Of a DNA stretch of 64,000 bases, positions 1 to 10,418 are shown in pieces. The stretch's first letter is position 1; each line of letters starts with the position of its first letter. The notes under the pieces were generated by a model. That model saw nothing but the letters and a program-made list of their open reading frames with translations. It was not told the DNA's origin and made no database searches. The stretch comes from Ceratopteris richardii (lineage: Eukaryota; Streptophyta; Polypodiopsida; Polypodiales; Pteridaceae). Position numbers and translations under genes: made by a program. The stretch covers positions 91,255,457 to 91,319,456 of the forward strand of contig CM035427.1 of NCBI GenBank assembly GCA_020310875.1, given 5' to 3'.

Positions 1-2
1 CA

Positions 3-1313
3 TCATTCACATCTCCCATTCCCGCCCCCATTCCCCGTGCATCTTCACCCCTCCCAGCATTATTTAATGTAAATAACATATTTTTAGCATTAAATCAATG
101 TGTATACCAGCTCCAGAATGAGTACAGAGCTCTGGACGACCGGTATCAACAACTGACAACGCACCATCAGAACTTACAAAGACAATTTCACATTCTACAA
201 ACAGAAAATGCAGAACTGAATCAACGCTACACAACGCTTGAGCAGGCTCACCAAACATTATTGGAGGCACCCCAACCATCGACAGAATCAGGTGTCAAAC
301 AACTAGAAGCTTTGCTCGAAGTATACCAGACCGATAACCTGCGAGTCAGACGTAACCTGGCACTCCTCAGAAAACACATGGCGGCCGCCCTTGAAGAGAA
401 CAAGAGACTACAGCAGCAAAATGAAGCAAATCTAGAAGCAGCAATGGAAAGCTCTCCCCACGAAATTGATCCAGAGCAGTTTAAAGCCGTACCCTCAGAG
501 ACAATGAAGACCATCTTGGAAAGCTATGCAGATCTATTAGATGCTCATGATCACTTGGAAAGGGAACGTGATGAGCTGCGCAATCAGCTCCAAGAGCAAC
601 AGACAGCACCCAGAGTCACAGAAACGACCACGACTTCAGAGGAAGTCAAGACATTGAAAGAGCAGGTGGCCGAATTACAGGAAAGATTACTCACACACGA
701 AAGGCAGCCCTCTCCAGTTGTCGAACCAGAACCCGAGGATTTGGTACCCATCGAGGTAGATGAGACGTATGAGGAACCATACGTTCCTATGCCAATGCCA
801 GGTGGTGAGCAAACCGTAGAAGGAATGGATACGTTAGAAATTGAAGTACCTGAGTGGCTCCAGACACTAGAGAAAACAGCATCAACTCATGAAGATCGAG
901 TGGCAGTTCAAATCCAATCTATGGCAAAGATAGAGGACACTATTATTAAATCAGAATACTTCCGCAGCATGTCCCACCATAGATGGATCGGAACCAATGA
1001 TGATCAATACGTGCCATATTGTGTACTCCTGGCGGACTACAATGCAGATATCCAACAAAGATGTGGCAAACCTCCAACGTTTGCTACACAGTTCGGGCCA
1101 GATGACATCCCAGAGAGCGCTCAAAAAGGATCCATTCATCAACCCACCTGGAGGATCCGACTCCTTGAAACCTACCCGGAGATGGTTCGCACTGGACGAA
1201 TATGCCTCTTTTTATTAAATATAACCCTTGTTACGTTCCTGTCTTCCGCAGACGCACATGGCCAGAGTTTACCCTTGCAGTCAAGAATATCAAAGGCTGC
1301 GCCAAATGGTTAA
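3..1313 (+). CDS. Coiled-coil protein of unknown family, 5' end outside window
   Basis: The frame is open from base 3 at the window edge, so the true start lies to the left and no start codon was chosen. The first part is Pro/Ser-rich. From about base 84 to 720 the protein is dominated by Gln, Glu, Leu and Arg in heptad-like spacing (for example YQQLTTHHQNLQRQF and LKEQVAELQERLL), which predicts a long coiled coil. An acidic Pro-rich linker follows (VEPEPEDLVPIEVDE), then a segment with WIGTNDDQYVPYCVLLADYN. The last 112 bases overlap the next ORF in another frame; how the two relate is not resolved here. I recognise no family. The LTR-like promoter region downstream suggests the pair belongs to a retroelement or an endogenous pararetrovirus-like insertion rather than to a host gene, but this is inference only. 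Confidence 0.5.
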   Translation, partial: SFTSPIPAPIPRASSPLPALFNVNNIFLALNQCVYQLQNEYRALDDRYQQLTTHHQNLQRQFHILQTENAELNQRYTTLEQAHQTLLEAPQPSTESGVKQLEALLEVYQTDNLRVRRNLALLRKHMAAALEENKRLQQQNEANLEAAMESSPHEIDPEQFKAVPSETMKTILESYADLLDAHDHLERERDELRNQLQEQQTAPRVTETTTTSEEVKTLKEQVAELQERLLTHERQPSPVVEPEPEDLVPIEVDETYEEPYVPMPMPGGEQTVEGMDTLEIEVPEWLQTLEKTASTHEDRVAVQIQSMAKIEDTIIKSEYFRSMSHHRWIGTNDDQYVPYCVLLADYNADIQQRCGKPPTFATQFGPDDIPESAQKGSIHQPTWRIRLLETYPEMVRTGRICLFLLNITLVTFLSSADAHGQSLPLQSRISKAAPNG

Positions 1314-2101
1314 ACTACGTCTATCTAGCACCCCCTCAAGGACCTCCCACCGTCAATTACATGATTTCCACCATACGGCACTGGAGCATCCGATTAAGGA
1401 ATACCCCTGATGTGATGGCCCAGATGTGCATGAAAATTTTTGAATTAATGCTTATTACATTCAGGACATTCAAGAATATCAAGGACCCACACTTCTCAGG
1501 TGTCGGATTCCTTACAGGAAACCAGGATTTAGTTTATGACATGAGTACCACTCCTTCCATAGAGGTGGTATATGCTTGGCACGCCAGAATAAAATACCTC
1601 CCAGCCTGCTTTAAACAAACATTCGAGGAGATGTTCATAACAGGGTTCTGGGAATACCACTCAGAAATATTTGTACCCAGACCCTCACATCTCCTCCATT
1701 TATTTGCTGTGGAGCGAACCATTCACTCAGAACAATTACGGGTGCCACATCCAGATGTCCCAGGGCCAGTCAATTGGGATGCATTGCTGACAGATCTAGC
1801 AAGGGGACTCAGGTTAGAAGAACACCACCTCGCCGCCGATGTTGTCCAATATTACGTCCAAAAAGCAGCTAGACAAGGGTCTGTCAGGGGCGACAGACGC
1901 GAGAGTGGGGGGGGGGGGGTGTTGGCAGTAGTCTTGGTACACCAGGACTTACAAGACGTGAAAGTCAAAGAAGGGAGTCAGAGCGAAGGGACAGCACAAG
2001 CAAACAGGGCAGTCAAAGAAGATCTGGCAAGTAGGCCAATATTTTTTCAAGACACTAATGCAGATCAAAGAGATGGACATGCAGGGAGGAAGAGCAAGTA
2101 G
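1202..2101 (+). CDS. Unknown protein overlapping the coiled-coil ORF
   Basis: This is a 299-codon ORF that I cannot assign to a family. The first 220 residues look globular, with many aromatic residues (YNPCYVPVFRRRTWPEFTLA, then WHARIKYLPACFKQTFEEMF and a Pro-rich VPHPDVPGPVNWDALL). Its helical character and aromatic spacing resemble a structural or gag-like protein, but I see no zinc knuckle, protease or polymerase motif. A run of 13 G lies at 1907-1919 near the C-terminus, where the composition turns basic and Ser/Arg-rich. That homopolymer is also a place where assemblies often err. The ORF ends about 270 bases before a TATA-box region. Alternatives are an unusual retroelement gag, an extra 3' ORF of an LTR element, or a pararetroviral protein. 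Confidence 0.4.
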   Translation: MPLFIKYNPCYVPVFRRRTWPEFTLAVKNIKGCAKWLNYVYLAPPQGPPTVNYMISTIRHWSIRLRNTPDVMAQMCMKIFELMLITFRTFKNIKDPHFSGVGFLTGNQDLVYDMSTTPSIEVVYAWHARIKYLPACFKQTFEEMFITGFWEYHSEIFVPRPSHLLHLFAVERTIHSEQLRVPHPDVPGPVNWDALLTDLARGLRLEEHHLAADVVQYYVQKAARQGSVRGDRRESGGGGVLAVVLVHQDLQDVKVKEGSQSEGTAQANRAVKEDLASRPIFFQDTNADQRDGHAGRKSK

Positions 2102-2189
2102 GGAGCTTGAAGATATGTATGGCAGATCACTAGAAGAAACCCCTACAACAACAGTGATTTTTATCACTAACAATCATTGTAAATATCAT

Positions 2190-2717
2190 TTCACATTTTT
2201 GTAGCTCCATTTTGTGCAAGCCAAGGAGTCCTTGAGCTTGAGGAGCCTTAGAAGTAGTTGCGTACCAATTTTCGTATTTTTTAGATCTCGTTTGAGCCCC
2301 CAACTAAGCCCTGGAACCTAATTTTTAACTAGGCCGGACACTAGGTCTGGACAGGGCCAAAGCTAGTCAAAAACTATAAAAGGAGCTAGAGAGCTCATTT
2401 TTGAGGTTAGATTGTAATTGAAACGAACTTGTAAGAGCTATTGAAAGTAATCTAAAGAACTCCATTGATTCTCTCTCTTTGTCTTGCCGTGTGTGTGCGT
2501 GTGTGTGTATGTGTGTGCATGCTTGTGTGCTTCTCACTCATGCACTTGTGCCGCCACTTGCTCGAGGTCTTCATACCATCCTCACGTCTTCCCGGATTGA
2601 CATTAAAGGAGGTGCTACTCATCACTGAGCTACACCAACCTGTATTCTTTGTTTGGAGATGATATGATCGAGCAGCTTCCCATAGGAAACTGTGAAGACC
2701 AATTTGGTAGGATTCAA
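2190..2717 (+). repeat. LTR-like promoter region with TATA box and GT repeat
   Basis: No ORF is supported here. A clear TATA box (TATAAAA, 2375-2381) is followed by a short leader-like stretch and a GT microsatellite at about 2489-2516. This order (terminal ORF, AT-rich spacer, TATA box, pyrimidine-rich leader) is what a 3' LTR or a pararetroviral intergenic region looks like. No second copy exists in the window, so it cannot be bounded by comparison. The right limit is set by the start of gypsy reverse-transcriptase sequence at about 2717. Confidence 0.35.
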
Positions 2718-4530
2718 ACATAATCAATACTCCCGACACTTTTCAAAACAGCACTGTAAATGATATAGGTGTGCCAAAGTATCGCCAAATAATGAAAAAT
2801 CATCCAAATAGACTTGCATAAACGTTGTCAGGTGAGGTGAGAACACTTCTTGCATACATCTTCGGAATGTACTCAGGGCATTCCGCAAATCAAACCACAT
2901 TATGGTGCATACATAGATGCCCTAGTTGGTGATGAATGCCGTCTTCGGTATATCCTGTTCCGCCATCCTCACTTGATTGTATCGACTGTAGCCATCCATG
3001 AAAGAATACATTTCGTGACTTGCTACCTCATCGAGCATCTTATCTAGAAAAGGAAGAGGGAACGGATCCGGTGTAGTGGCTGCGTTAAGCTTTTGGTAGT
3101 CGACACAAATATGTAACTGTTTATTTTTCTTAGGCACTTTCACTATTGGCGAGATCCACTCTGCATGTTCAATAGGAACAATGAATCCAATCTTTAGCAA
3201 GCAATCTAGTTCTGCTTTTACCCGGGCTACATAATGCGGGTTCATCCGGTAGCTAGATTGCTTGAAGGGTCGCGCATCTGGCTTGAGCACCACCCTGTGT
3301 TGACAAATTCGTGGGTCAAGACCCTTCATGTCTCTGTAATCCCAAGAGAAGACATCTAAGAATTCGTGCAGGAGTTGCACCAAATCGTCTTGGTAGGTTG
3401 GCATGCGCCAGTGGCAGCTATCGCAAGTGAGTTCTGAACAGTGTCGCATACTCTTGGACAATCTGGTGTGGTTTTTGCCGATTGTTTTGCAAATAGTCAA
3501 AAATTTCTGCAGGGTTCTTCTTCAAGCGAAAACTCTACCGGAACGCATCCTTCACATCTTCATAATTACCAAAATGATTAATATTGTATTCTATCAGCCA
3601 CCTTGCTGCTTAATTAACCAATGTGGCCTGAAACACTATGGCCTTATACGCCGAATCTGGTGGGTGATTGAACACTACATACGTCGGATCTGGTGGGTGA
3701 TTGAACACTGCATAACTGATTTCAAATGTGCGAACATATGCGTCAGGATCATCCCCCGGAAATCCACCGAATTTCCCATACGTGACCCCTACTGGTGCCG
3801 GACGCGGTGGGATAACTTGTTGCTGCTGAAATTGCAATTGCGGCTATGGTGGTGTTTGTTGCTATTGCTGTGAACCACTCATGGTGCTGTTGTTGGTGGT
3901 GTTTTTGTTACTTGAATTTTGGGGGGATATCTCTTGATCTTCCTGAACTGTATGGTCAACTTGCTCACTTTTCGGTCCTAAAATGTCGTTGAACGGTTTT
4001 CTTAACTCCAAGTCTAGCAGCCTTTCCTCAACTTTAGTGTCGAAATTCGGTAGACTTGCATTGAAAAGTGGTGAACGCAGTAAATTTCCACCAAGCAGCA
4101 CCGCAGTGTCACCGAAAAACTTCAAATTACCAACAAGTGATACTGAACTTCCACCGAAACCCTACGAAGTCTCACTAGACCAGCCTACACTATCACCGAA
4201 AACATTCTCACCTGGTAACGAGAACCTGTCACCGAAAATGGCCGAATTCTGACCAGATGGTGCGGAACTGACTTTGCACTACATCTTTGTACAACCAAAA
4301 ATCATCATACTTTCTCCAAAAGGTACCGGACTCACATCGGAATTCATCGGAATCTCATCATGTGCTACCGAACTAGCACTGGAATCACTACTGACTGGCT
4401 GTACCAAACCTTCTACAACTGGACTTAATTGTCCTGTACTTCTACCACCAGGGGGTGTTTCTAATAAGTTTGGAACTGCCCAGGGATGTTGATCTCTGCG
4501 GTTATTTGGGGTATGATTCATCGAAGCATG
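2718..4530 (-). mobile_element. Ty3/gypsy LTR retrotransposon fragment (gag + RT)
   Basis: Read on the minus strand, a gag-like region (about 4521-3500) precedes a reverse transcriptase (3500-2718). RT motifs visible are the LLHEFLDVFSWDYRDM entry segment, the primer-grip-side VDYQKLNAATTPDPFPLPF, and the catalytic YLDDF box near 2790. The gag part has the typical start GDDPDAYVRTFEISY and contains an in-frame 33 bp tandem duplication at 3655-3716. The N-terminal gag region, read as DNA, repeats the word 'accgaaa' several times between 4110 and 4240. No LTR, RNase H or integrase is present. It is a broken fossil with several breaks. Confidence 0.8.
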
Positions 4531-5084
4531 TTACCGACATATATCAAAGAATTCTTTGTCAATCTTTAATCTTCTATGCAACCAACTACTCCATTTCCCA
4601 CAGACGGCACTAGTGTTAAAAGTGCTTTCGGTTAAGCCCTTTTAATCTCGTTTCAGGGTTCTTGGGATGGATAGGGGTCTGATAGTACATAGGCCCTTTT
4701 TAATTTTCCCAATTCAATCATTCAATTAACAATTAACTACTTTTCGATTCAACACTTATCACTACGCAATGTGTCTACCATGCGTATGAAGTATTTACGA
4801 ATTCGCACAGAACTGTTAAGATTAATCACCACCTTGTTATCATAATAAACAATTAATTATTGAAAATTAATAATCAAACACAGTACCCAGAGTTATTTAA
4901 AATCTACAACATAGCATCTCCAGTGCTATTGCCAAGACAAACAGTCTGGCGACTCCTCTTGCCCGAAGAATGTCGTGCTTGCCTTTTCATTACTCAAAAG
5001 AGGGTTACATCTTTTTGCCATGCCTTTTCGGTGCGTGCAAATATGGAAAAATAAAATTACATAGAGATCCAATCCGACGGCTAA
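4531..5084. other. AT-rich spacer, no gene
   Basis: This stretch has no supported gene. It is AT-rich and lies between the start of the gypsy gag remnant (minus strand) and the truncated edge of copia I (plus strand). It could hold the leader or LTR of the gypsy fragment, but no terminal TG/CA boundary or primer-binding site could be fixed. Confidence 0.4.
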
Positions 5085-7273
5085 CAGAGACTTCTCTTAG
5101 CTCCAAAGACATGTATGATACCTTGCTACCTCTTTTTATAGGTGGACAGTCTAGTGCAAGTCCTAATGAGCCAATTTCTCAACCTTTGCAGGTTTCATGT
5201 GATGATGCAGATCATTCCATTTCTAATGCAGATCTACATGATGCACTTGTTGATGAGAGAGCTCATATTGAGAAGGAAAAAACTATGCCAAAATGGTTGA
5301 TGCAGACTTTGTGTGATAGCAAATTAGATGCGCCTTTGTCATATCGTACTCGTTCAGGCTCTCATAGTTCCTCTTTTGCATCACATTGCTATGCTATGCC
5401 TGCATGTAGTGTCTGTGATGAGAATGAGCCTGTTTCATTTGATGAAGCATAGAATTCAGAAAACTAGATGGTTGCTATGCAATTTGAATATGATGCTATA
5501 ATGAATAATGGTACTTGGTCTTTATGTGATTTGTCTCCTGGCAAGAAGGCCATTGGGACTAAGTGGGTATTCAAGCTGAAGCATAAGCCTGATGGTACAA
5601 TTGAGAGGTGTAAGGTTAGGCTTGTTGCAAAGGGTTATGCACAGGAAAGAGGCATTGATTTTGATTAGACCTTTGCACCCACTTGCGGAATGACTACTGT
5701 TCGTAGCATCTGTGCACTTGCAGCTCATCATGGTTGGAATGTAAATCAGTTGGATATCAAAAGAGTATTTCTCAATCATAAATTGCATGAAGAAGTGTAT
5801 GTTTTTGAGTTTGTGGCTTTGTGCAGAAAGGGAATGAGAACCTGGTGTGTAGGTTAAAGAAAGCATTATATGGCTCAAAGCAAGCACCACATGCTTGGTA
5901 TGAAAGATACATGCCTATGTGATTGCACATGGTTTTGAGAATAGTCCAACTGAAAGCACCTTATATGTTAAGCGTGCTAATGATGTACTTCTGATCATTA
6001 TGGTTTATGTTGATGACATGCTGCTCATTGGTGCTCATGAGAAGCATATTGCTTATTTTAAGGCTGATTTACATGCCTCATTTGAGATGTCTGATTTGGG
6101 GCATTTGCATCACTATTTGGGCATTTAGTTTATGCACGTTGATGGTGGAATGGCTTTGTGCCAAAGGAAATATATTGACATATTATTGTAGCATTTCGGC
6201 CTTGAAGACTGTAAGCCTATAGCCACTCCTATGGAGACAGGTTTATGATTGAGTCTTTACGATGCTGGAGATGCATTTGATGTTGTTCTCTATCAACAAG
6301 CTTTTGGATGCTTGATTTACTTATGCATTACTCGTCCAGATATTCACTTTGCTATCTCACAGATGAGCAAGTTTATGCATTGCCCAAGTGTCAAGCATTG
6401 GCAAGCGATTAAGCGCATCTTTTGCTATTTGAGTGGTACTCGGCCACTTGGGTTCTTTTATCCCAAGGGGGATCACTACCACCACATTTGCATGCTTTTT
6501 CTGATTGTGATTGGCTTAGTTGCTATGACACTCGTGTGTCCACTAGTGGTTTTTGCTTCATGCTTGGTAGCTCATGTATATCTTGGTTGAGCAAGAAGCA
6601 GCCTATTATGGCCAGGACACTTCAGGCTGTGAGGTTGAGTATAGGGCAGCTTTCATAGCTATTGTTGAGTGTGTGTGTGTGGCTCAAATGCCTTACGACT
6701 GATTTGGGTGTTGCTCAATCTTTTGCCACCACCATCTTCACTGACAGTCAGAGTGCATTTGCAGTTGCGAGCAACCCTGTGTTCCATGCTTACACTAAGC
6801 ACATTGAGGTGCATTATCATTATGTCAGGGAGAGGCCCTCAACTGGGGAGATCAGCTTGGCATATGTTCGCATGTAGGAGAACATTCTAGACCTTTTCAC
6901 GAAGGCTCTGCCTAGGGAGAAGTTTGAAGCTTACCGCAAAGCTTTGGGCTTACTTCCTTTTGTGGTTTGATTCCACATAGATTGGCACGTCCTTATACAT
7001 GAGTGCCAGCTCCTTGTTCACTGCATCACTTCCAGGGGGGATTTGTTGATATATTTAGGTAGTGACATGTGTGAACACACTAGGACCACTGGGGCACTTT
7101 TTTCCCTCTTTAGGAGGTTTTTTTCCCTCGGCTTGTATATACGTTCATTTCCCTAATGGGCTACTTATCTTTGTACATTCTCTAGTAATACATTCAGTAT
7201 TGTGTGTTGTGCTCCAAGCTTCTTCTTCTTTGTTGTGCTGTTTGCATGCTTCCGCAGACGTCTAACTCCAACA
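5085..7273 (+). mobile_element. Copia element 'I', 5'-truncated, with 3' LTR
   Basis: The element keeps the integrase-RT linker (SSKDMYDTLLPLFIGGQSSA), reverse transcriptase with the IIMVYVDDMLLIG catalytic box, RNase H with the DSQSAFAVASNPVFHA and TKHIEVHYHYVRE motifs, a polypurine tract at 7033-7043, and a 3' LTR. The 5' LTR, gag, protease and integrase core are absent. It belongs to the same family as II (37290-40960) and III (44105-46465), with which it shares the DLHDALVDER and LDAPLSYRTRSGS segments almost word for word. It is a broken fossil with roughly six to eight breaks in the remaining pol. Confidence 0.88.
7044..7273 (+). repeat. 3' LTR of copia I (230 bp)
   Basis: The LTR starts TGTTGATATATTTAGGTAG directly after a G-rich polypurine tract and ends ..CTCCAACA. 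The copy at 44105-44334 is also exactly 230 bp, in reverse orientation, and a solo copy lies at 54427-54654, which fixes both boundaries. A TATA-like TGTATATACG lies inside. Confidence 0.85.
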
Positions 7274-8452
7274 ACAAGCATTTTCTACAAGAGGAAATTA
7301 TTAACTTTAATATGGAAGAGAATTTTATAAATGAAAAGCTTTGATCAATAGTCCAATGATAGGTACAGAAGGGTAGTACTTAGCCGTTTGGCACACATCA
7401 CGATCGATACACAAGAAAGAGAATATCAATTCCCTAAAAATGATTAAATCTACATGAAGATGAATGATTTCCCGTCTCAAGGAAGAAGCCAATGAGTTTT
7501 CCCAATGAGAAGAAAGTTGTTTTTCTTTTTATTTTATTTTTAAGGAGCACTTAGTAAATTCCTTGTTCACGTAGACAGCTGATGGATGGTGAAGATTTTA
7601 TTGCATACTCTCTTAATGGATTACTAGATATTGAAAAGTCAAGACTTTTGGGTGTATGAGTGAGTGGTGAATCATGAGTAGAACTACACATAAGAGAAAA
7701 GAAGGAGATCAAAGCATAAAGCATGCTACCATAGCCGAACATCTCTTCCATAAAAGAGACTCAAAATCAAAGTGCCAAGAAGTGAATGCTTCAATCGCAT
7801 GCAAAACGTGCCAAAACCCTAAGATCAAGAGTTTACTTACTTGATTTTGATATCCAGAGGTCGTATTTCATATTGCTAACATCATCGATTTGTAATCGTC
7901 CACCAACCTTGAATATCTATATTAGAAGGGCTTGCCCACATACATCCTCAGTCTTTTCAATGCTAATCTTGGGAGATCAAGGAGTTATGATCTTCAAGTA
8001 AGTACTTTGCAAGTTCTAATTGGAGTTCTAGTATTTTTCTTTGTTTTAGTCTTATCTAGGCTAGTATCTTGGACATCCTGCCATGTCCTATTGTAACCTA
8101 GTAGTATGAGATCTTATCAAGTATTTTGTGTATCTAGCTCATCTCCCTCAAGGGAGTTCGTCTAATCTAGATATTTGTCACACTTAGCTTTGATGTGAAC
8201 CTTTTCCCTATACATGGGCACTTTTTACTCTAGTGATGGCTATAGGTTTTTTCCCATGCTACCACAAACTTGATACTCTCATATGTGGTGGTACTTTGTA
8301 CTTAGGGATATTATTCACCTCTTACTTCAATTCAGTTCATCGTCAATAGACAGAGCTATTCCAACCATTGTCTTTTTTGTATGTCTTGCTACGTTTGTGA
8401 TCCTTCTGTGTGCTTCTCGTGTGTCTCTCGCACTTCTATACACACCTAATGG
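7274..8452 (+). repeat. Probable 5' LTR/leader of copia H, with a copia RNase H scrap
   Basis: This lies immediately upstream of a primer-binding site, so its 3' portion should be the 5' LTR of element H. The start of the LTR could not be fixed because no second copy exists here. On the minus strand, 7680-7800 contains an RNase H-region fragment (FYGRDVRLW) that resembles the FYGRDI segment of copia IV near 15880, so an older copia scrap is mixed in. No gene is supported. Confidence 0.4.
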
Positions 8453-8464
8453 TGGTATCAGAGC
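8453..8464 (+). other. Primer-binding site (initiator tRNA-Met type) of copia H
   Basis: TGGTATCAGAGC is the canonical plant copia primer-binding site, complementary to the 3' end of initiator tRNA-Met. It lies about 280 bases upstream of the gag start codon, as expected for a 5' LTR/leader arrangement. Confidence 0.85.
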
Positions 8465-8729
8465 AGGTTCAGCTCCTTCTAAGGTTTTGATTTTTTGTGC
8501 AGCAGTGCACGTGTACTTTTAACAGTGCAAATCAACTTCAGAGCATAGAAGAGTGAATCTCCGCAATGAAGAAACATTTCCACTAGGTGCGTTGGAGTTT
8601 CACCCCCATTTCAAAGCCATTCCTACACTAAGAATCACCATTAGACTGATGGTTTTGAGCTGAAACTTCAGCATTCATTTCAGCTTTCGTCGAAGTGAAG
8701 ATTTTATCACATTCTTGTTTTTTTGTGAA

Positions 8730-9672
8730 ATGGCAGAGAACAATGACTTGTTTGGCATGCTTCAAGCTGAAGATAAGCTTGATGGGACCAACTATCCGAT
8801 GTGTTCTTACATGATGAAGCATGTTCTTGTTGCTAAACAACTTTACAACATAGTGGCAGATGTAGATCGAAGACCCGTAGGTTCTTCTACTTTATAGTCC
8901 ACCATCACAAATGGAGCTTCTTGTTCCAGTACAATGGTTTCTCCTTCTCCACCTACACAGGAGCAGCTTAGATGGGATGGAAAAGATGCTCAAGCTCATG
9001 CTTTGATTGCTCTTTTAGTGAAGCGTCATATAGCTTTACACATTCGATCATGTTCTACATCGAGACAAGCATGGGACACTCTTGCTTCTTTGTATGTCGT
9101 GTGTAATGAAGCACATGTTGCGTACTTGACGAAGAAACTTGAGGATGTATGTATGGCTGAAAATGAGTTGGCAGATGTGTATGTGACAGGAATCAAGGAC
9201 TTGAAAGAGCAATTGGCAAACATAGATGAGATTATTCTAGATGCATTACTCATTTCTACATTGTTGAAAGGATTACCAGAATCTTTTCAAAGCTTTTCTA
9301 CTACGCTCTATTTGGTTGCAAAAGGAAATCCTAATATGTATGTATTTGATGAGGTTATGTCTCTTCTTTTGCAAGAAGAGCAATCTAGAGTGAATAGGAG
9401 TGGTTTGATTGAGGGAACACAAGCACTTGCTATGTCACAAAAGGGAAAAAACAAGTATGGTTCAGCTTTGGGTTCATCAAAACCAAAGCCTCAACCATCC
9501 TCTTCCACTCATTTCTCTAATGAAGGTGATTTGCAAAAGAAGAAGAGATGCAAATATTGTTGAAAGGCTGGTCATACTATTGATGGGTGTAGAAAGCTTT
9601 CTAAACGCAATGAAAAGAAGAAGGAATCCGACATGTCTATTGCTGAAAATTCAGCAAATGCAAAGAATGATG
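8730..9672 (+). pseudogene. Copia gag (UBN2/gag-polypeptide type) of element H
   Basis: This is the capsid/nucleocapsid precursor of a copia element. It begins MAENNDLFGMLQAEDKLDG, the usual copia gag opening (W/Y-rich segment binding partner subunits), followed by the EQLRWDGKDAQAHALIALL helix, the TSRQAWDTLASLY segment and a CxxC-x4-H-x4-C nucleocapsid knuckle (CKYC..GH..DGC). The translation start was chosen because the ATG at 8730 opens the conserved gag N-terminus 280 bases after the PBS. It carries a few breaks and is treated as a fossil. Confidence 0.8.
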
Positions 9673-10390
9673 TGAAAGACAATAGTTACGCAATATAACA
9701 CAGGAGCAATAGCAGAGAAGATAACAGATATAGGAGAATCTCAACAATTTTCTACTAGCAGCAAGTACAAAGATGATGGCGTTGTCCACCCGTGCGCTCT
9801 CAAGGTAGAGCTTAAATGGTGATCTAGACAACTCTAGATAGGGAGATACAAGGTAGAGGTATGCTGGCTCAACTCGGTATCTTAGGAAGTGCAGAAGTCA
9901 TGTATATATAGGATCATGGGTGGTCTGCCATGGACGGCTATACATGGGCGGTAGAGCGTGGGCGGCCACCGCCCGCGTAATTGCCATACACGGCTTAGAC
10001 TGGTTGAACCGACCTAACAAATATAAATGATTTCTGACTCCGACAGGGAATATTCCATGGAATATTCCCTTTACCGTCGCGCCGGGGGCGCTGCCCCCGG
10101 ACCCCCACCAAGGGGCCCGCTGGCCCCCTGGGACCCCCCAGCCAGGGGGCCCGCTGGCCCCCTTGGACCCCCCAGCCGGGGCTGCTCACCGCTGCCCCGG
10201 ACCCCACAATTGGGGACCCTAGTAACTCCCTTTCCTTATAATATCTTACATGGTCCAATATGACCTTCATCCAACATTCAAGTTGGGATTCCCATCAATT
10301 GGGTAATGCACGCTTGGCTTCTCCTCATAAAGGGGGCCTTACAAAATGTGCATACAATCATGAGGGGTAGACATTGATCATATACTAACA
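9673..10390 (-). repeat. 3' LTR of J (718 bp) with GC-rich block and palindrome
   Basis: On the minus strand the LTR starts TGTTAGTATATGATCAATG and ends ..CTTTCA. It contains a 24 bp perfect palindrome at 10046-10069 (GGGAATATTCCA and its complement), then a strikingly GC-rich block (10078-10210). That block opens with a hairpin (CCGGGGGC-GCT-GCCCCCGG) and holds two tandem copies of a roughly 33 bp unit built around GGGCCCGCTGGCCCCC. Composition is wholly unlike the AT-rich surroundings. Confidence 0.88.
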
Positions 10391-10418
10391 CCCCCCCTCA
10401 ATGTTTACCGATGATAAA

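Noticed and set aside
7551-7751. 66-codon minus-strand ORF as a separate gene
   Set aside because: Part of it matches copia RNase H sequence near 15880; it is a decayed scrap.
10027-10270. Pro/Gly-rich open frames on both strands
   Set aside because: They lie entirely in the GC-rich block of J's LTR; composition alone keeps the frames open.
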